From Saccharomonospora marina XMU15 (GTDB lineage Bacteria; Actinomycetota; Actinomycetes; Mycobacteriales; Pseudonocardiaceae): a DNA stretch of 64,000 nt. This document shows, piece after piece, positions 42,083-54,425 of this stretch (its first letter is position 1; each line of letters starts with the position of its first letter). The stretch covers positions 3,541,136 through 3,605,135 of the forward strand of contig NZ_CM001439.1 in assembly GCF_000244955.1 (NCBI RefSeq), written 5' to 3'. The notes below the pieces were generated by a model, which was given only the letters and a program-made list of their open reading frames with translations, was not told the DNA's origin and ran no database searches. The translations under genes were made by a program, and so were the position numbers.

Positions 42083-42823
42083 TCACAGCCCGACCGTCTT
42101 GTGCAGCGACCCGATCTCCTGCCTGGACAGTGCCCGCAGCGTGCCCGGCTTCGTGTCGCCGAGCCGCACGCCGTCGACGGCGGTTCGAACCAGCTTGCGG
42201 ACCGGATGTCCCACCTCGGCGAGCAGCCTGCGCACGATGTGCTTGCGGCCCTCGTGCAGCACGATCTCCACGAGACTGCGGTCGGCGCCGACATCCTTGA
42301 TCGTGAACGCGTCCGCGGTCACCGGGCCGTCGTCCAGCTCCACCCCGGCGCGCAACCGCTTACCGAGCCCGCGCGGCACGCGGCCCTCGACCTCCGCGAG
42401 GTAGGTCTTGGCCACGTGGAAGGAGGGGTGCATCAGGCGGTGGGCCAGCTCGCCGTCGTTGGTCAGCAGCAGCAGGCCCTCGGTGTCGGCGTCCAGCCTG
42501 CCGACGTGGAACAGCCGCTCGGCCCGGTCGCGCACGTAGTCACCGACGCACGGCCTGCCCTGCTCGTCGGTCATGGTGCTGTGCACGCCGCGTGGTTTGT
42601 TCAGCGCCAGGTAGACCAGGTCCTCGCGCACCACCACCCGCATGCCGTCGACATGGATCACCGCGTGCTCGGGATCGACCCGCCTGCCCAGCTCGCGCAC
42701 CACGTCGCCGTCGACCTTGACCCTGCCGCGGGCGATGAGCTCCTCGGCCGCGCGCCGCGACGCGACGCCCGCCTTGGCGAGCACCTTCTGCAGGCGCACC
42801 CCTTCGGCTCGCTCAGATGTCAT
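42083..42823 (-). CDS. rluB: 23S rRNA pseudouridine synthase RluB-type
   Basis: This 246-aa protein has an N-terminal S4 domain (LQKVLAKAGVASRRAAEELI) and a pseudouridine synthase domain with the catalytic aspartate in GRLDADTEGLLLLTNDGEL. Sequence and the conserved scpA-scpB-rluB context agree. RluB modifies U2605 of 23S rRNA in E. coli numbering. It overlaps scpB by 11 bp. In mycobacteria cmk follows directly, but here the mnh and kht loci intervene. Confidence 0.95.
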   Translation of the reverse strand: MTSERAEGVRLQKVLAKAGVASRRAAEELIARGRVKVDGDVVRELGRRVDPEHAVIHVDGMRVVVREDLVYLALNKPRGVHSTMTDEQGRPCVGDYVRDRAERLFHVGRLDADTEGLLLLTNDGELAHRLMHPSFHVAKTYLAEVEGRVPRGLGKRLRAGVELDDGPVTADAFTIKDVGADRSLVEIVLHEGRKHIVRRLLAEVGHPVRKLVRTAVDGVRLGDTKPGTLRALSRQEIGSLHKTVGL

Positions 42824-43691
42824 CGATGGAGTCCACCTCCGGCAGCAGCGGAGCGATCGGCGGCAGGTCGTTCAGCGAGGACAGCCCCAGCCGCTCGAGG
42901 AACAACTCCGTCGTCACGTACAGCGTGCCACCGGTCTCGGGGTCGGTGCCGCTCTCCTCGATCAGGCCGCGCGCCAGCAGGGTGCGGATCACGCCGTCGA
43001 CGTTGACGCCGCGCACCGCGGCGACGCGGGAACGCGTGACGGGCTGCCGGTAGGCGATCACGGCGAGGGTTTCCAGCGCCGCCCTGGTCAGCTTCGAACG
43101 CTGACCGTCCAGCAGCAGCTTCTCCACGAACGGCGCGTAGGTGTCGCGGGTGAAGAACCGCCAGCCCTCCCCTACCCGGCGCAGGTCGATTCCGCTGCCC
43201 CGGTCGCGCAGGTCCTCTGCCATGGTGCGCAGCAGCTCGGTGACCCGGTCCACCGGCTGCTCCAGCGCGCCCGCAAGGGACTCCTCGCTGGCAGGTGAGT
43301 CCACCACGAGCAGCAGAGCCTCCAGCGCGCAGGCGAGGTCGGCATCGCCGCGAAGCTGCGGCAGTTCCCTGTCGGTGGAGACAGCCACCGGTTCGGCGCC
43401 GAGGCCGTCGGCCGCCGATCCAGCGGCGGTGCCGTCAACCACCGATGGCGCGGCGGTGCCGTCCTCGGGCTCGCCGATCGTGTCGGCCGTGTCGGCCGTG
43501 TCGGCCACGCCCGCGGGCTCGGCACCGTCCGTGCTGTCGGTGGCTTCGGTGCTGTCGGGAGCGGTTGGCACGGTGCCCGGCGCATCGACGCGACCGTGCT
43601 CGCCGGCCCCGTTCGGTTCCGTGGCAGGCTGCGGCACCGACGCCGACGCCGGCTCAGGCGATCCTTCGGCCCAGCCGTTCGATTCTTTCAC
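42813..43691 (-). CDS. scpB: Segregation and condensation protein B (ScpB)
   Basis: This 292-aa protein is longer than usual (about 190-250 aa) because of about 100 N-terminal residues of low-complexity Ala/Thr/Asp/Glu/Pro sequence with a repeated VADTADTADT stretch. The conserved part has two winged helices: LACALEALLLVVDSPASEESLA and LTRAALETLAVIAYRQPVTRSRVAAVRGVNVDGVIRTLLARGL (key part AVIAYRQPVTRSRVAAVRG). ScpB binds SMC with ScpA. It overlaps scpA by four bases. Confidence 0.96.
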   Translation of the reverse strand: MKESNGWAEGSPEPASASVPQPATEPNGAGEHGRVDAPGTVPTAPDSTEATDSTDGAEPAGVADTADTADTIGEPEDGTAAPSVVDGTAAGSAADGLGAEPVAVSTDRELPQLRGDADLACALEALLLVVDSPASEESLAGALEQPVDRVTELLRTMAEDLRDRGSGIDLRRVGEGWRFFTRDTYAPFVEKLLLDGQRSKLTRAALETLAVIAYRQPVTRSRVAAVRGVNVDGVIRTLLARGLIEESGTDPETGGTLYVTTELFLERLGLSSLNDLPPIAPLLPEVDSIDDI

Positions 43692-44566
43692 CCGTACTCC
43701 TCGTCGTCGCCGTCGGCGCGATCACGTTCCGCCTCGGCCTCGGCGTCGGCCACGGACCCGCCCGTCCACCGCACGTGCAGTTCGGCCAGCGCCTCGGCCT
43801 GCTCGAAGGTGACCGTCGACTCGCGGTACAGCTCGAGCAACGCCAGGAACCGCGCCACCACCTCGATGGTGTGCTCGCAGTCGGTCACCAGTTCGGAGAA
43901 GGTCGCCGTCCCCGACGCCGCCAGCCGAACCCGCAGGATCGCCGCGTGCTCCCGCACCGACACCTTGCCCACGTGCAGGTGGTCCAGCGACACCGTGGGC
44001 GGCGGCTTGGGCCGGAACACCCCGAGTGCCACCTCGGCGAAGCGCTGCGGGGTCACGCCGAGCATCACCTCGGGCAGCAGGCCGACGTAGCGATCCTCCA
44101 ACGCCACCGACCGCGGGTAGCGCCGCAACGCGCCCGCCTCCAGCTCCGCGAACAGGGCGGCCACCTGCTTGTAGGCCCGGTACTGAAGCACGCGGGCGAA
44201 CAGCAGGTCCCGCGCCTCCAGCAGCGCCAGATCGTCGGGGTCCTCCACCTCGGCCGAAGGCAGCAACCGAGCCGCCTTCAGGTCCAGCAGCGTCGCCGCG
44301 ATCACCAGGAACTCGGTCGTCTCGTCGAGGTCCCACTCGGCGCCCAGCGCGCGGGTGTAGGCGATGAAGTCGTCGGTGACCTGGTGCAGAGCCACCTCTG
44401 TGACGTCGAGCTGGTGCTGCGAGATCAGTTGCAGCAGCAGGTCGAACGGGCCCTCGAAGTTGTCCAGCCGAACCTTGAACCGGGAAGCCGAACCGCCGTG
44501 CTCACCGTGCTCACCGTGCTCGCCGTCCTCCTGCTCGACAGGCTGGGGCGCCGCCCCGTCATCCAT
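43688..44566 (-). CDS. scpA: Segregation and condensation protein A (ScpA, kleisin)
   Basis: This 292-aa kleisin has the N-terminal motif FKVRLDNFEGPFDLLLQLI followed by DVTEVALHQVTDDFIAYT, and the C-terminal winged-helix part VTFEQAEALAELHVRWTGG. The central region (RDLLFARVLQYRAYKQVAALFAELE) is the linker that binds ScpB. The ATG shares one base with the preceding stop (TGATG), so translation is coupled. Confidence 0.96.
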   Translation of the reverse strand: MDDGAAPQPVEQEDGEHGEHGEHGGSASRFKVRLDNFEGPFDLLLQLISQHQLDVTEVALHQVTDDFIAYTRALGAEWDLDETTEFLVIAATLLDLKAARLLPSAEVEDPDDLALLEARDLLFARVLQYRAYKQVAALFAELEAGALRRYPRSVALEDRYVGLLPEVMLGVTPQRFAEVALGVFRPKPPPTVSLDHLHVGKVSVREHAAILRVRLAASGTATFSELVTDCEHTIEVVARFLALLELYRESTVTFEQAEALAELHVRWTGGSVADAEAEAERDRADGDDEEYG

Positions 44567-45030
44567 CAGTTCGCGGCTTCCTCGGTACCGAGGTCGACGT
44601 CGCGCAGCCTGCCCACCAACACCGAGTCCTCCCCGTGCTGGTCGAAGTCGGCCAGCAGCACCGCCACCGCCTCCCGCACGATGCGGCCCCGGTCGACGAC
44701 CAGCCCGTGCGTACCGCGCAGGGTGAGGCGGGCGTGCTCCATCGCCAGCAGTTCCTCCCCCGACATGTAGACCGTGATCTTGGCGTCGTGCTTCTGCCTG
44801 CCCGAGCCGCGGCGGCCGTTGCCCGCGCGCGCCAGCCTGCGCTCGTCGGGCGAGGACCCGACGCCCGCGCCGCCTTCGCCACCGTCGGGGCCGCCGTTCT
44901 CGGCGACGGTAGTGCCCGCCGGGGCGTCCTCGGTTTCCCCGGGATGCTCGTCGAGGGACTCCTCGAACATCGGTCTGGTCGTTCGGCGGAAGAGCTCTGA
45001 CGCACCGGGCAGGGGCGCTCGCCTGCTCAC
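44566..45030 (-). CDS. Small basic protein between parA and scpA, RHH-like C-terminal domain
   Basis: This 154-aa protein is encoded between parA and scpA. The first 70 residues are disordered and acidic (MFEESLDEHPGETEDAPAG). The rest contains a basic patch and a compact strand-helix-helix domain: KITVYMSGEELLAMEHARLT, then VDRGRIVREAVAVLLADFDQ. This looks like a ribbon-helix-helix-type DNA-binding fold by eye, a plausible partner for ParA, although not ParB. The GTG start overlaps parA by four bases and the stop overlaps scpA by one. I do not recall a named family. Confidence 0.75.
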   Translation of the reverse strand: MSRRAPLPGASELFRRTTRPMFEESLDEHPGETEDAPAGTTVAENGGPDGGEGGAGVGSSPDERRLARAGNGRRGSGRQKHDAKITVYMSGEELLAMEHARLTLRGTHGLVVDRGRIVREAVAVLLADFDQHGEDSVLVGRLRDVDLGTEEAAN

Positions 45031-45992
45031 CGGGCGATCACCTCGCGAGCCAGCGCGCGATAGGCCGTCGCGCCGGCCGAGCGGGGCGCCCAGCGAGTGA
45101 TCGGTTCGCCTGCCACAGTGGTCTCGGGGAACCGCACCGTCCGGTTGATCACCGTGTCGAACACGGTGTCGCCAAAAGCCTCCACCACGCGCGCCATGAC
45201 CTCCTTCGAATGCAGGGTTCTCGGATCGAACATGGTGGCGAGAATCCCGGTGATATCCAGTTTGGGGTTCAGCCGCTCGCGCACCTTCTCGATGGTGTCG
45301 ATCAGCAACGCCACGCCACGCAGACTGAAGAACTCGCACTCCAGCGGGATGATCACGCCGTCGGCCGCGGTGAGCGCGTTGACGGTGAGCAGCCCCAGCG
45401 ACGGCTGGCAGTCCACTAGAACATAGTCGTAGCGGTCCATCACCGGTCTCAGCACCCTCAGCAAGGTGTGCTCCCGCCCTACCTCGGCGACGAGCTGCAC
45501 CTCCGCCGCGGAGAGGTCGATGTTGCTCGGCAGCAGCTCCACGTTGTGCACCGACGTCTTGCGGATGACGTCGTCGATGTCCACCGACCGTTCCATGATC
45601 ACGTTGTAGACGGTCTGGTCGAGTTCGTGCGGCTGGATGCCGAGCCCGACCGAAAGCGCTCCCTGCGGGTCGAAGTCCACCAGCAGTACCTTGCGGCCGT
45701 ACTCGGCCAGCGCGGCACCGAGGTTGATGGTCGAGGTGGTCTTGCCGACGCCTCCCTTCTGGTTGCACATCGCCACCACGTGGGCGGGCCCGTGCCGGTC
45801 CAGTGGCGGCGGTTCGGGTATCTCGCGGCGGGGACGGCCGGTGGGGCCGATCCTGCCGTCGCAATCCTTGTCGCCGTTTCCTGAGCCCATCTGCCCGTCG
45901 TACTCCCCTTCGTCACCGCGGGTCTCGGTCGCGATGCTCAGCCCGCTCAAGCGATCCGGTGTCGGCCGCGCCGGTTGTTGGGAAGTCGACAT
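45027..45992 (-). CDS. ParA-family ATPase
   Basis: This 321-aa protein has a 70-residue N-terminal extension before the deviant Walker A motif CNQKGGVGKTTSTINLG. It then shows VLLVDFDPQGALS, VLVDCQPSLGLLTVNAL and the PLECEFFSLRGV segment, all standard for ParA/Soj-type ATPases. This is the copy next to scpAB (Rv1708 position), not the one beside oriC parB. It is followed by the RHH-like gene. AAGGAG lies about 10 nt before the ATG. Confidence 0.94.
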   Translation of the reverse strand: MSTSQQPARPTPDRLSGLSIATETRGDEGEYDGQMGSGNGDKDCDGRIGPTGRPRREIPEPPPLDRHGPAHVVAMCNQKGGVGKTTSTINLGAALAEYGRKVLLVDFDPQGALSVGLGIQPHELDQTVYNVIMERSVDIDDVIRKTSVHNVELLPSNIDLSAAEVQLVAEVGREHTLLRVLRPVMDRYDYVLVDCQPSLGLLTVNALTAADGVIIPLECEFFSLRGVALLIDTIEKVRERLNPKLDITGILATMFDPRTLHSKEVMARVVEAFGDTVFDTVINRTVRFPETTVAGEPITRWAPRSAGATAYRALAREVIAR

Positions 45993-46097
45993 GGGGCGAA
46001 AGCTCCTTGTTCGGCATGGTCCGCGCCAGCCTATTCCGGCACGAAGAGCAGCGGCAAAGCGGCTCGCCGGGCACGAGCGGAGTACTTTGCGGCCCGC

Positions 46098-47039
46098 TCA
46101 GCCGAGCGCGCGCGGGTGCGCGGTCGCGTAAACCTCACGCAGCGTGTTGACGGTCACCAGCGTGTAGACCTGTGTGGTGGTCACCGACGCGTGTCCGAGC
46201 AGCTCCTGCACCACGCGGACATCGGCGCCGCCCTCCAGCAGATGTGTCGCGAACGAATGACGCAGCGTGTGCGGCGAGACGGTGGCCGTGATACCGGCAC
46301 GCTGCGCGCTCGACTTCAGCACCTGCCACGCACCCTGCCGGGACAGCCTGCCGCCCCTGACGTTGAGGAACACCGCCGGCGTGCCCCTTCCCTTGCCCGC
46401 CAGCGCCGGGCGGGCCCGCACCAGGTAGGCATTCAGCGCCTCCAGCGCGGGGCGGCCGATGGGCACGAGCCGCTGCCTGCCGCCCTTGCCGTCGAGCAAC
46501 ACGGTCCGCTCGGCGTCGTCGATGTCGTCGAGGTCGAGGCCCACCGCCTCGGAGATCCGGGCACCTGTCGAGTACAGCAGCTCCAGCAGCGCGCGGTCCC
46601 GCAACGCGCGCACGTCGCCGGAGGAAGGCACCTGCAGCAGCCGCAGCACGTCGTCCACCGGCAGCGCCTTCGGCAGTCGCCTCGCCGCCGCGGGCGGGCG
46701 CACGTCGCGGGCGGGATCGTGCTCGGTGATGCCGTCGGCCATCGCGAAACGGTGCAGGCCGCGCACCGCCACCAGCGCCCTGGCGGCGGAAGAGGCGGCG
46801 AGCGGCTTGCGTTCGCCGTCGCCCTCGCGCAGTGCCACCCCGAACTCGGTGATGTGCTCCGGCACCACGTCGCGGATGTCGGCCACGCCGACGCGCCGCA
46901 GGTGGGCGGCGTAGCGGCGCAGGTCGCGCGCGTAACTGTCCAGGGTGTTGCGGGCCGTCCCTCGTTCCACCGTCAGGTGGTCCAGGTAAGCGGAGACGAC
47001 CGCGGTCACGTAGGTGCCGTGGGCCCGTGCCACGCGCAC
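46098..47039 (-). CDS. xerD: Site-specific tyrosine recombinase XerD
   Basis: This 313-aa recombinase has the core-binding domain ([23 protein letters not shown], key part [13 protein letters not shown]) and the catalytic domain. The latter has Arg in [28 protein letters not shown] (His and Arg), [14 protein letters not shown] (His and the tyrosine nucleophile). It resolves chromosome dimers at dif with XerC. The GTG start has no clear Shine-Dalgarno. The length and motifs fit XerD; the location next to parA/scpAB matches mycobacteria. Confidence 0.95.
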   Translation of the reverse strand: MRVARAHGTYVTAVVSAYLDHLTVERGTARNTLDSYARDLRRYAAHLRRVGVADIRDVVPEHITEFGVALREGDGERKPLAASSAARALVAVRGLHRFAMADGITEHDPARDVRPPAAARRLPKALPVDDVLRLLQVPSSGDVRALRDRALLELLYSTGARISEAVGLDLDDIDDAERTVLLDGKGGRQRLVPIGRPALEALNAYLVRARPALAGKGRGTPAVFLNVRGGRLSRQGAWQVLKSSAQRAGITATVSPHTLRHSFATHLLEGGADVRVVQELLGHASVTTTQVYTLVTVNTLREVYATAHPRALG

Positions 47040-47094
47040 ACTCTAGCGACGAGCGGCCACCCGTGGTGCCGGTGCCGGGACGGGCGACGGTCGG

Positions 47095-47778
47095 TCACCC
47101 GCGGCCGTCGAACTGACCCAGCATCGCGTCCTCGCCTCGCTGCGGGTGCGCCAGCCGCGCCAGCTCCCGCCGCCGCTGCCGGTTGCGCGCGGTGTCCAGC
47201 CCCATCGCCTCGTCGCGGTCGCGGCGCAGCGACTCGTCGCACTCGCCGTCCCGGTTGAACGACCACATCAGCTTCGGCTCGCCGAGCGGCAGCCCGTCGC
47301 CGGGTTCGCCGTCGTGCCGCCCGGTGTGCCAGGTGTGCCATGTCTTGCCGTAGCTGTTGAGCAACCGTTTCAGGAAGGCCCGCTCAGCCACCTCCGGCAA
47401 CCCCGGTGCCGCCAGCTGGCCGGAGAGGATCTCGTAGTTGTGCGGGTGCCAGCGGTCCTGCTCCTGCCGCGGCAGCGTGTCGAACAGCCGCTCGGAGACG
47501 ATGTACTCGACACCGATCAGGTTGGCCTGCCGGGTGTTGCCGTCGAACAGCACGCACTGCAGCAGGTCCTCGTTGACAACACGGCAGTAGTGGTGTGCCT
47601 CCATTTGCGTTTCCGGCTCGTTCCTCGCGCAGTGGAACCCGACGACGTAGACGTCGAAACCGTTCAGCGGCGCGGTGCTCTGCAACACGTTGGAGCCCTG
47701 TTCCAGCGCGGCCAGCCAGGCTCCCTTGTCACGGCCTTCAGGGTGGCGGGGGCCTGCCCGCCTGCTGCTGCGGTTCAT
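47095..47778 (-). CDS. OBAP (oil-body-associated) family protein
   Basis: This 227-aa protein matches the OBAP/DUF1264 family known from plants and some bacteria. Landmarks are ETQMEAHHYCRVVNEDLLQC, LIGVEYIVSERLFDTLP, RWHPHNYEILSGQL and YGKTWHTWHT. In plants OBAP1 associates with oil bodies; a bacterial role is unknown. The ATG at 47778 follows GAAAGG closely. It converges with nothing and is divergent from the DUF1707/TM2 gene, with 53 bp between the starts. Confidence 0.9.
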   Translation of the reverse strand: MNRSSRRAGPRHPEGRDKGAWLAALEQGSNVLQSTAPLNGFDVYVVGFHCARNEPETQMEAHHYCRVVNEDLLQCVLFDGNTRQANLIGVEYIVSERLFDTLPRQEQDRWHPHNYEILSGQLAAPGLPEVAERAFLKRLLNSYGKTWHTWHTGRHDGEPGDGLPLGEPKLMWSFNRDGECDESLRRDRDEAMGLDTARNRQRRRELARLAHPQRGEDAMLGQFDGRG

Positions 47779-47831
47779 GCCTTTCAGCGTTGCCACGGCA
47801 GCGCCGCGGCAAACCGACCTACAGTGAGGGC

Positions 47832-48317
47832 ATGTCCACTCAGCCGGAGCCGGATGAGCTGCGAATCGGCACCGCCGAACGTGACGAATCGGCAAAGGTG
47901 CTCGGCGAGCATCTCAGCGAGGGCAGGCTGACCTCGCAGGAGTACGAGCAGCGGGTTTCACAGGCACTGCAGGCCAGGACCAGGGCTCAGCTCCGCCCGC
48001 TGTTCGCCGACCTGCCCGCGCCGCACCCCGCGTTCCTGCTCACCGAGGCGCCGTCACCGGGGGTGGCCGAACCGGCTCCGAGGGCGGGCGGCGAGGTCGT
48101 GCGATCCGATCGTTCCCGGCTGGCCGCAGGGCTGCTGCAGATCGTGCTGCCGTTCGGCGTCGGCCGGTTCTACACCGGCCAGACCGGGCTCGCCGTCGCC
48201 CAGTTGCTGTGCACGCTGCTGACGTTCGGCGTCGGGGCGATCTGGTCGATCATCGACGGCATCCTGCTGCTGGTGAACGGCGGTGTGGACGAGAAGGGCA
48301 GGCCGCTGGCAGGCTGA
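47832..48317 (+). CDS. DUF1707 and TM2 domain membrane protein
   Basis: This 161-aa protein has an N-terminal DUF1707 domain (DELRIGTAERDESAKVLGEH and SEGRLTSQEYEQRV), a Pro/Ala-rich linker, and a C-terminal TM2 domain with two membrane helices (GLLQIVLPFGVGRFYTGQTG; AVAQLLCTLLTFGVGAIWSI). The DUF1707 part is a soluble module found in actinobacterial membrane proteins. The function is unknown. It starts at the ATG after GAGGGC. Confidence 0.9.
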   Translation: MSTQPEPDELRIGTAERDESAKVLGEHLSEGRLTSQEYEQRVSQALQARTRAQLRPLFADLPAPHPAFLLTEAPSPGVAEPAPRAGGEVVRSDRSRLAAGLLQIVLPFGVGRFYTGQTGLAVAQLLCTLLTFGVGAIWSIIDGILLLVNGGVDEKGRPLAG

Positions 48318-48359
48318 ACCACCTGCCGACCCGGCCGCCCGGGCGCCGACACGCCGCTG

Positions 48360-52048
<3,689 letters not shown>

Positions 52049-52049
52049 C

Positions 52050-52130
52050 CGCGAGTCCTGCGCTCCTGCCCGCGAGTCCTGCGCTCCTGCCCGCGAGTCC
52101 TGCGCTCCTGCCCGCGAGTTCTGCGCTCGC
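52050..52130. repeat. 21-bp tandem repeat, about 3.8 copies
   Basis: The unit CGCGAGTCCTGCGCTCCTGC plus C occurs at 52050, 52071 and 52092 with no change, and a fourth, partial and slightly diverged copy runs to about 52130. It starts two bases after the aroA stop, between aroA and the leftward steB/mctB gene. It may act as a terminator-like spacer or be a recombination scar. Confidence 0.85.
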
Positions 52131-52180
52131 CGCCCGGCCTGATTCGACAGTCGTCGGCAGGGTCGCGGGTTCGGCGCGTG

Positions 52181-53128
52181 CTACGGCCCCGGCGTCGCGG
52201 CACCGGGCGCGGGAGCCTGGGCGTTGCCCGCGACGCCGTAGTTGCCCGCGCGCCCCTCCAGTTGCTCCCGAAGCGCAAGCACGGTCACCACCCGACCCGC
52301 CGAGCTGTCCACGTTGTCGACCGTGGAAAGGATCGACCCGGCGGAAGTGTCCGCCCTGGCGACACCGATCGCACCGGAGCCACTCGCCGACGGCGCGTCA
52401 CCCGCGAGCACGGTTCCCGCGCCCGCGCGGTCGAGTTGAGTGGCGAACCGTGCCAGGGTCGCCGCCCTGTCACCAGCGCCCTCACCCCGCGCTGCTCCGC
52501 CCGTCAACACCACAGCGAGCTGTGCGGGCTGCACCTGCGCGCCCGGCTTGACGAACCCGCCCTCGGCCAGGCCCGCCAACACCGCCGCACGCTCCTCCGG
52601 CGTCGACTGCGGCAGCGCGTTCTGCTTGTCCAGCAGCAGTACCGAACCCAGCAGTGCGCCCGCGAGCGTGCCAGGGTCGGTCTCGGTCGGCAGCCGCACC
52701 CCGGCGGGCTGCAGGCGCGTCACGATGTCGCGCACCTGGTCGGCCCTGGCGGAATCGGTGAACGACCCGGTGAGCCGCACCTCGCCGGTGACGCTGCCAC
52801 CCGCTGCCTCGATGAGCTCGGTCAGCGCCGAACTGTCGGCATCTCGGGCGTCACTCGTCGTCACCAGCACCACCGAACGCTGGTCGAGTATCCCGTCCAC
52901 CACCGAGGGCCCGACGGACCCGGCGAATGCATCGGCGTCGGCCAGCTTCGCCTCGAGCCCGTTGCGTTCGGCCTCGAGGTCGGTGACACGCTGGGCGAGT
53001 TCACCCTTCTGGTCGGAGAGTCCCGACAGCAGCGCGCCGCTGAGCGCGGTCGAGCCCAGCACCACCCCAACGGCGAGCGCGAGAAACGCCGCCGCGATCG
53101 ACACGACGTGGTAACGCAGCGAGATCAT
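52181..53128 (-). CDS. SteB/MctB-like membrane protein (copper transporter family)
   Basis: This 315-aa protein starts with one membrane helix or signal anchor (HVVSIAAAFLALAVGVVLGS) followed by a coiled-coil stretch (LSDQKGELAQRVTDLEAERNG) and a mostly extracytoplasmic domain. It matches the family called MctB (Rv1698, copper efflux) in mycobacteria and SteB in Corynebacterium, where it works with SteA in cell division. Its position right after steA supports the SteB view here, but copper transport cannot be excluded. It overlaps steA by four bases. Confidence 0.9.
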   Translation of the reverse strand: MISLRYHVVSIAAAFLALAVGVVLGSTALSGALLSGLSDQKGELAQRVTDLEAERNGLEAKLADADAFAGSVGPSVVDGILDQRSVVLVTTSDARDADSSALTELIEAAGGSVTGEVRLTGSFTDSARADQVRDIVTRLQPAGVRLPTETDPGTLAGALLGSVLLLDKQNALPQSTPEERAAVLAGLAEGGFVKPGAQVQPAQLAVVLTGGAARGEGAGDRAATLARFATQLDRAGAGTVLAGDAPSASGSGAIGVARADTSAGSILSTVDNVDSSAGRVVTVLALREQLEGRAGNYGVAGNAQAPAPGAATPGP

Positions 53129-54309
53129 CCGGCCAATCCCTTCACCCAGCTCGTGAACGAACTCCAGGCGTCGCCGGCCCAGTCGAGGTAGACGTCACCG
53201 ACTTCGGAGGCCAGCAGCGCGGCGAGCATGGCCAGCAACGCGGCGACCACGAGCAACACCACCGCGCCGACGGAAACCCGACTGCGGTGCAGCGCGGCCA
53301 CCGCCTTGCCGTCCACCAGCCTGGTGCCCAGTTTCAGTCGCGTGAGGAAGGTCGAGGGGTTCGACCCGGACCTCCCGTTGTCCAGGAACTCGCGCAGTGT
53401 CGCCTGGAACCCCACGGTGACGACGAGAGTGGCGCCGCCCGCCTCGGCGAGCAGCAGCGCCAGGTCCTCAGGGTTGCCCGAGGCGGGAAACGTGGCCGCA
53501 CTGATGCCGAGGTCCTGGATTCGCTCCAGACCGGGGGCGTGCCCGTCGGGCTGGGCGGGCACGATCACCTCGGCGCACTCCTTCAGCGTCTCCGCGCGCA
53601 CGTTGTTGGGGTCGCCGACCACGATGTCGGCGGTGTATCCCTGGCCGCGCAACGTGTCGGCCCCGGCGTCGATGCCCACCAGCACCGGCCGGTGCTCGGC
53701 GATGTACTTGCGCAGCGCCCGCAGGTCCTCGGCGTGGTCGGTGCCCGGTGCGACCACCAGCACGTGCCGGTCCCGCAACCGGACCCCCACCTGCGGCACG
53801 CCGACTCCGTCGAGGATCAGTGCGCGTTCCCTGCGAAGGAACTCGATGGTGTTCGCCGAGAACGCCTCCAGTTGCGTCGACATCCCGGCCTTGGCCTCGA
53901 TCATCTGGTCGGCGACCGTCTCGGCCGTCTGCACCGTGCCCGTCGCCAGGAGCGTCTCGCCCGCATACACGTCCGCCTCGTGCACGCGGATCTTGCTGCC
54001 GTCCTTGATTCGCCGCAACGCCTCGCCGCCGACCCTGTCGACCAGCGGGATTCCGGCTCCGACAACGAGTTCCGGACCGAGGTTGGGGTACCTGCCCGAA
54101 ATGGACGGTGCCGCGTTGATCACGGCCGCGACGCCCGCGCGCACCAGCGCGTTGGCGGTCGTGCGATCGAGGTCCACCTCGTCTAGCACGGCGATGTCAC
54201 CGCGACCGACCCTGCGCAGCAGGTCAGGGGTATTTCGGTCGACCCTGGCCGTGCCCGTCGTGCCGGGCAGCGCCTCCTTCGACCGCGACAGCAGGCCGGT
54301 GAGTTTCAT
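53125..54309 (-). CDS. steA: SteA-like cytokinetic ring protein
   Basis: This 394-aa protein resembles corynebacterial SteA, which recruits SteB at the septum and controls the peptidoglycan hydrolase RipA. It shows a thiamin-pyrophosphokinase-like domain in the centre (VVAPGTDHAEDLRALRKYI, GYTADIVVGDPNNV), an N-terminal domain (GDIAVLDEVDLDRTTANALV) and one C-terminal membrane helix (VSVGAVVLLVVAALLAMLAA) with a short tail. The gene overlaps steB by four bases, so the pair is co-translated. Confidence 0.93.
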   Translation of the reverse strand: MKLTGLLSRSKEALPGTTGTARVDRNTPDLLRRVGRGDIAVLDEVDLDRTTANALVRAGVAAVINAAPSISGRYPNLGPELVVGAGIPLVDRVGGEALRRIKDGSKIRVHEADVYAGETLLATGTVQTAETVADQMIEAKAGMSTQLEAFSANTIEFLRRERALILDGVGVPQVGVRLRDRHVLVVAPGTDHAEDLRALRKYIAEHRPVLVGIDAGADTLRGQGYTADIVVGDPNNVRAETLKECAEVIVPAQPDGHAPGLERIQDLGISAATFPASGNPEDLALLLAEAGGATLVVTVGFQATLREFLDNGRSGSNPSTFLTRLKLGTRLVDGKAVAALHRSRVSVGAVVLLVVAALLAMLAALLASEVGDVYLDWAGDAWSSFTSWVKGLAG

Positions 54310-54425
54310 AATCCGATCGTCACAAGCGCGACGGCCACCGACGTCCCGCCACGCCGCGACGCGGGGTCGAACTCACCCGTTAGCCTGACTCAATCCTCCA
54401 CAGCGGAATGTCCGATGTGTTCCGG

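Noticed and set aside
52050..52130. CRISPR-like array
   Set aside because: The copies are contiguous 21-bp units without spacers, so it is a plain tandem repeat.
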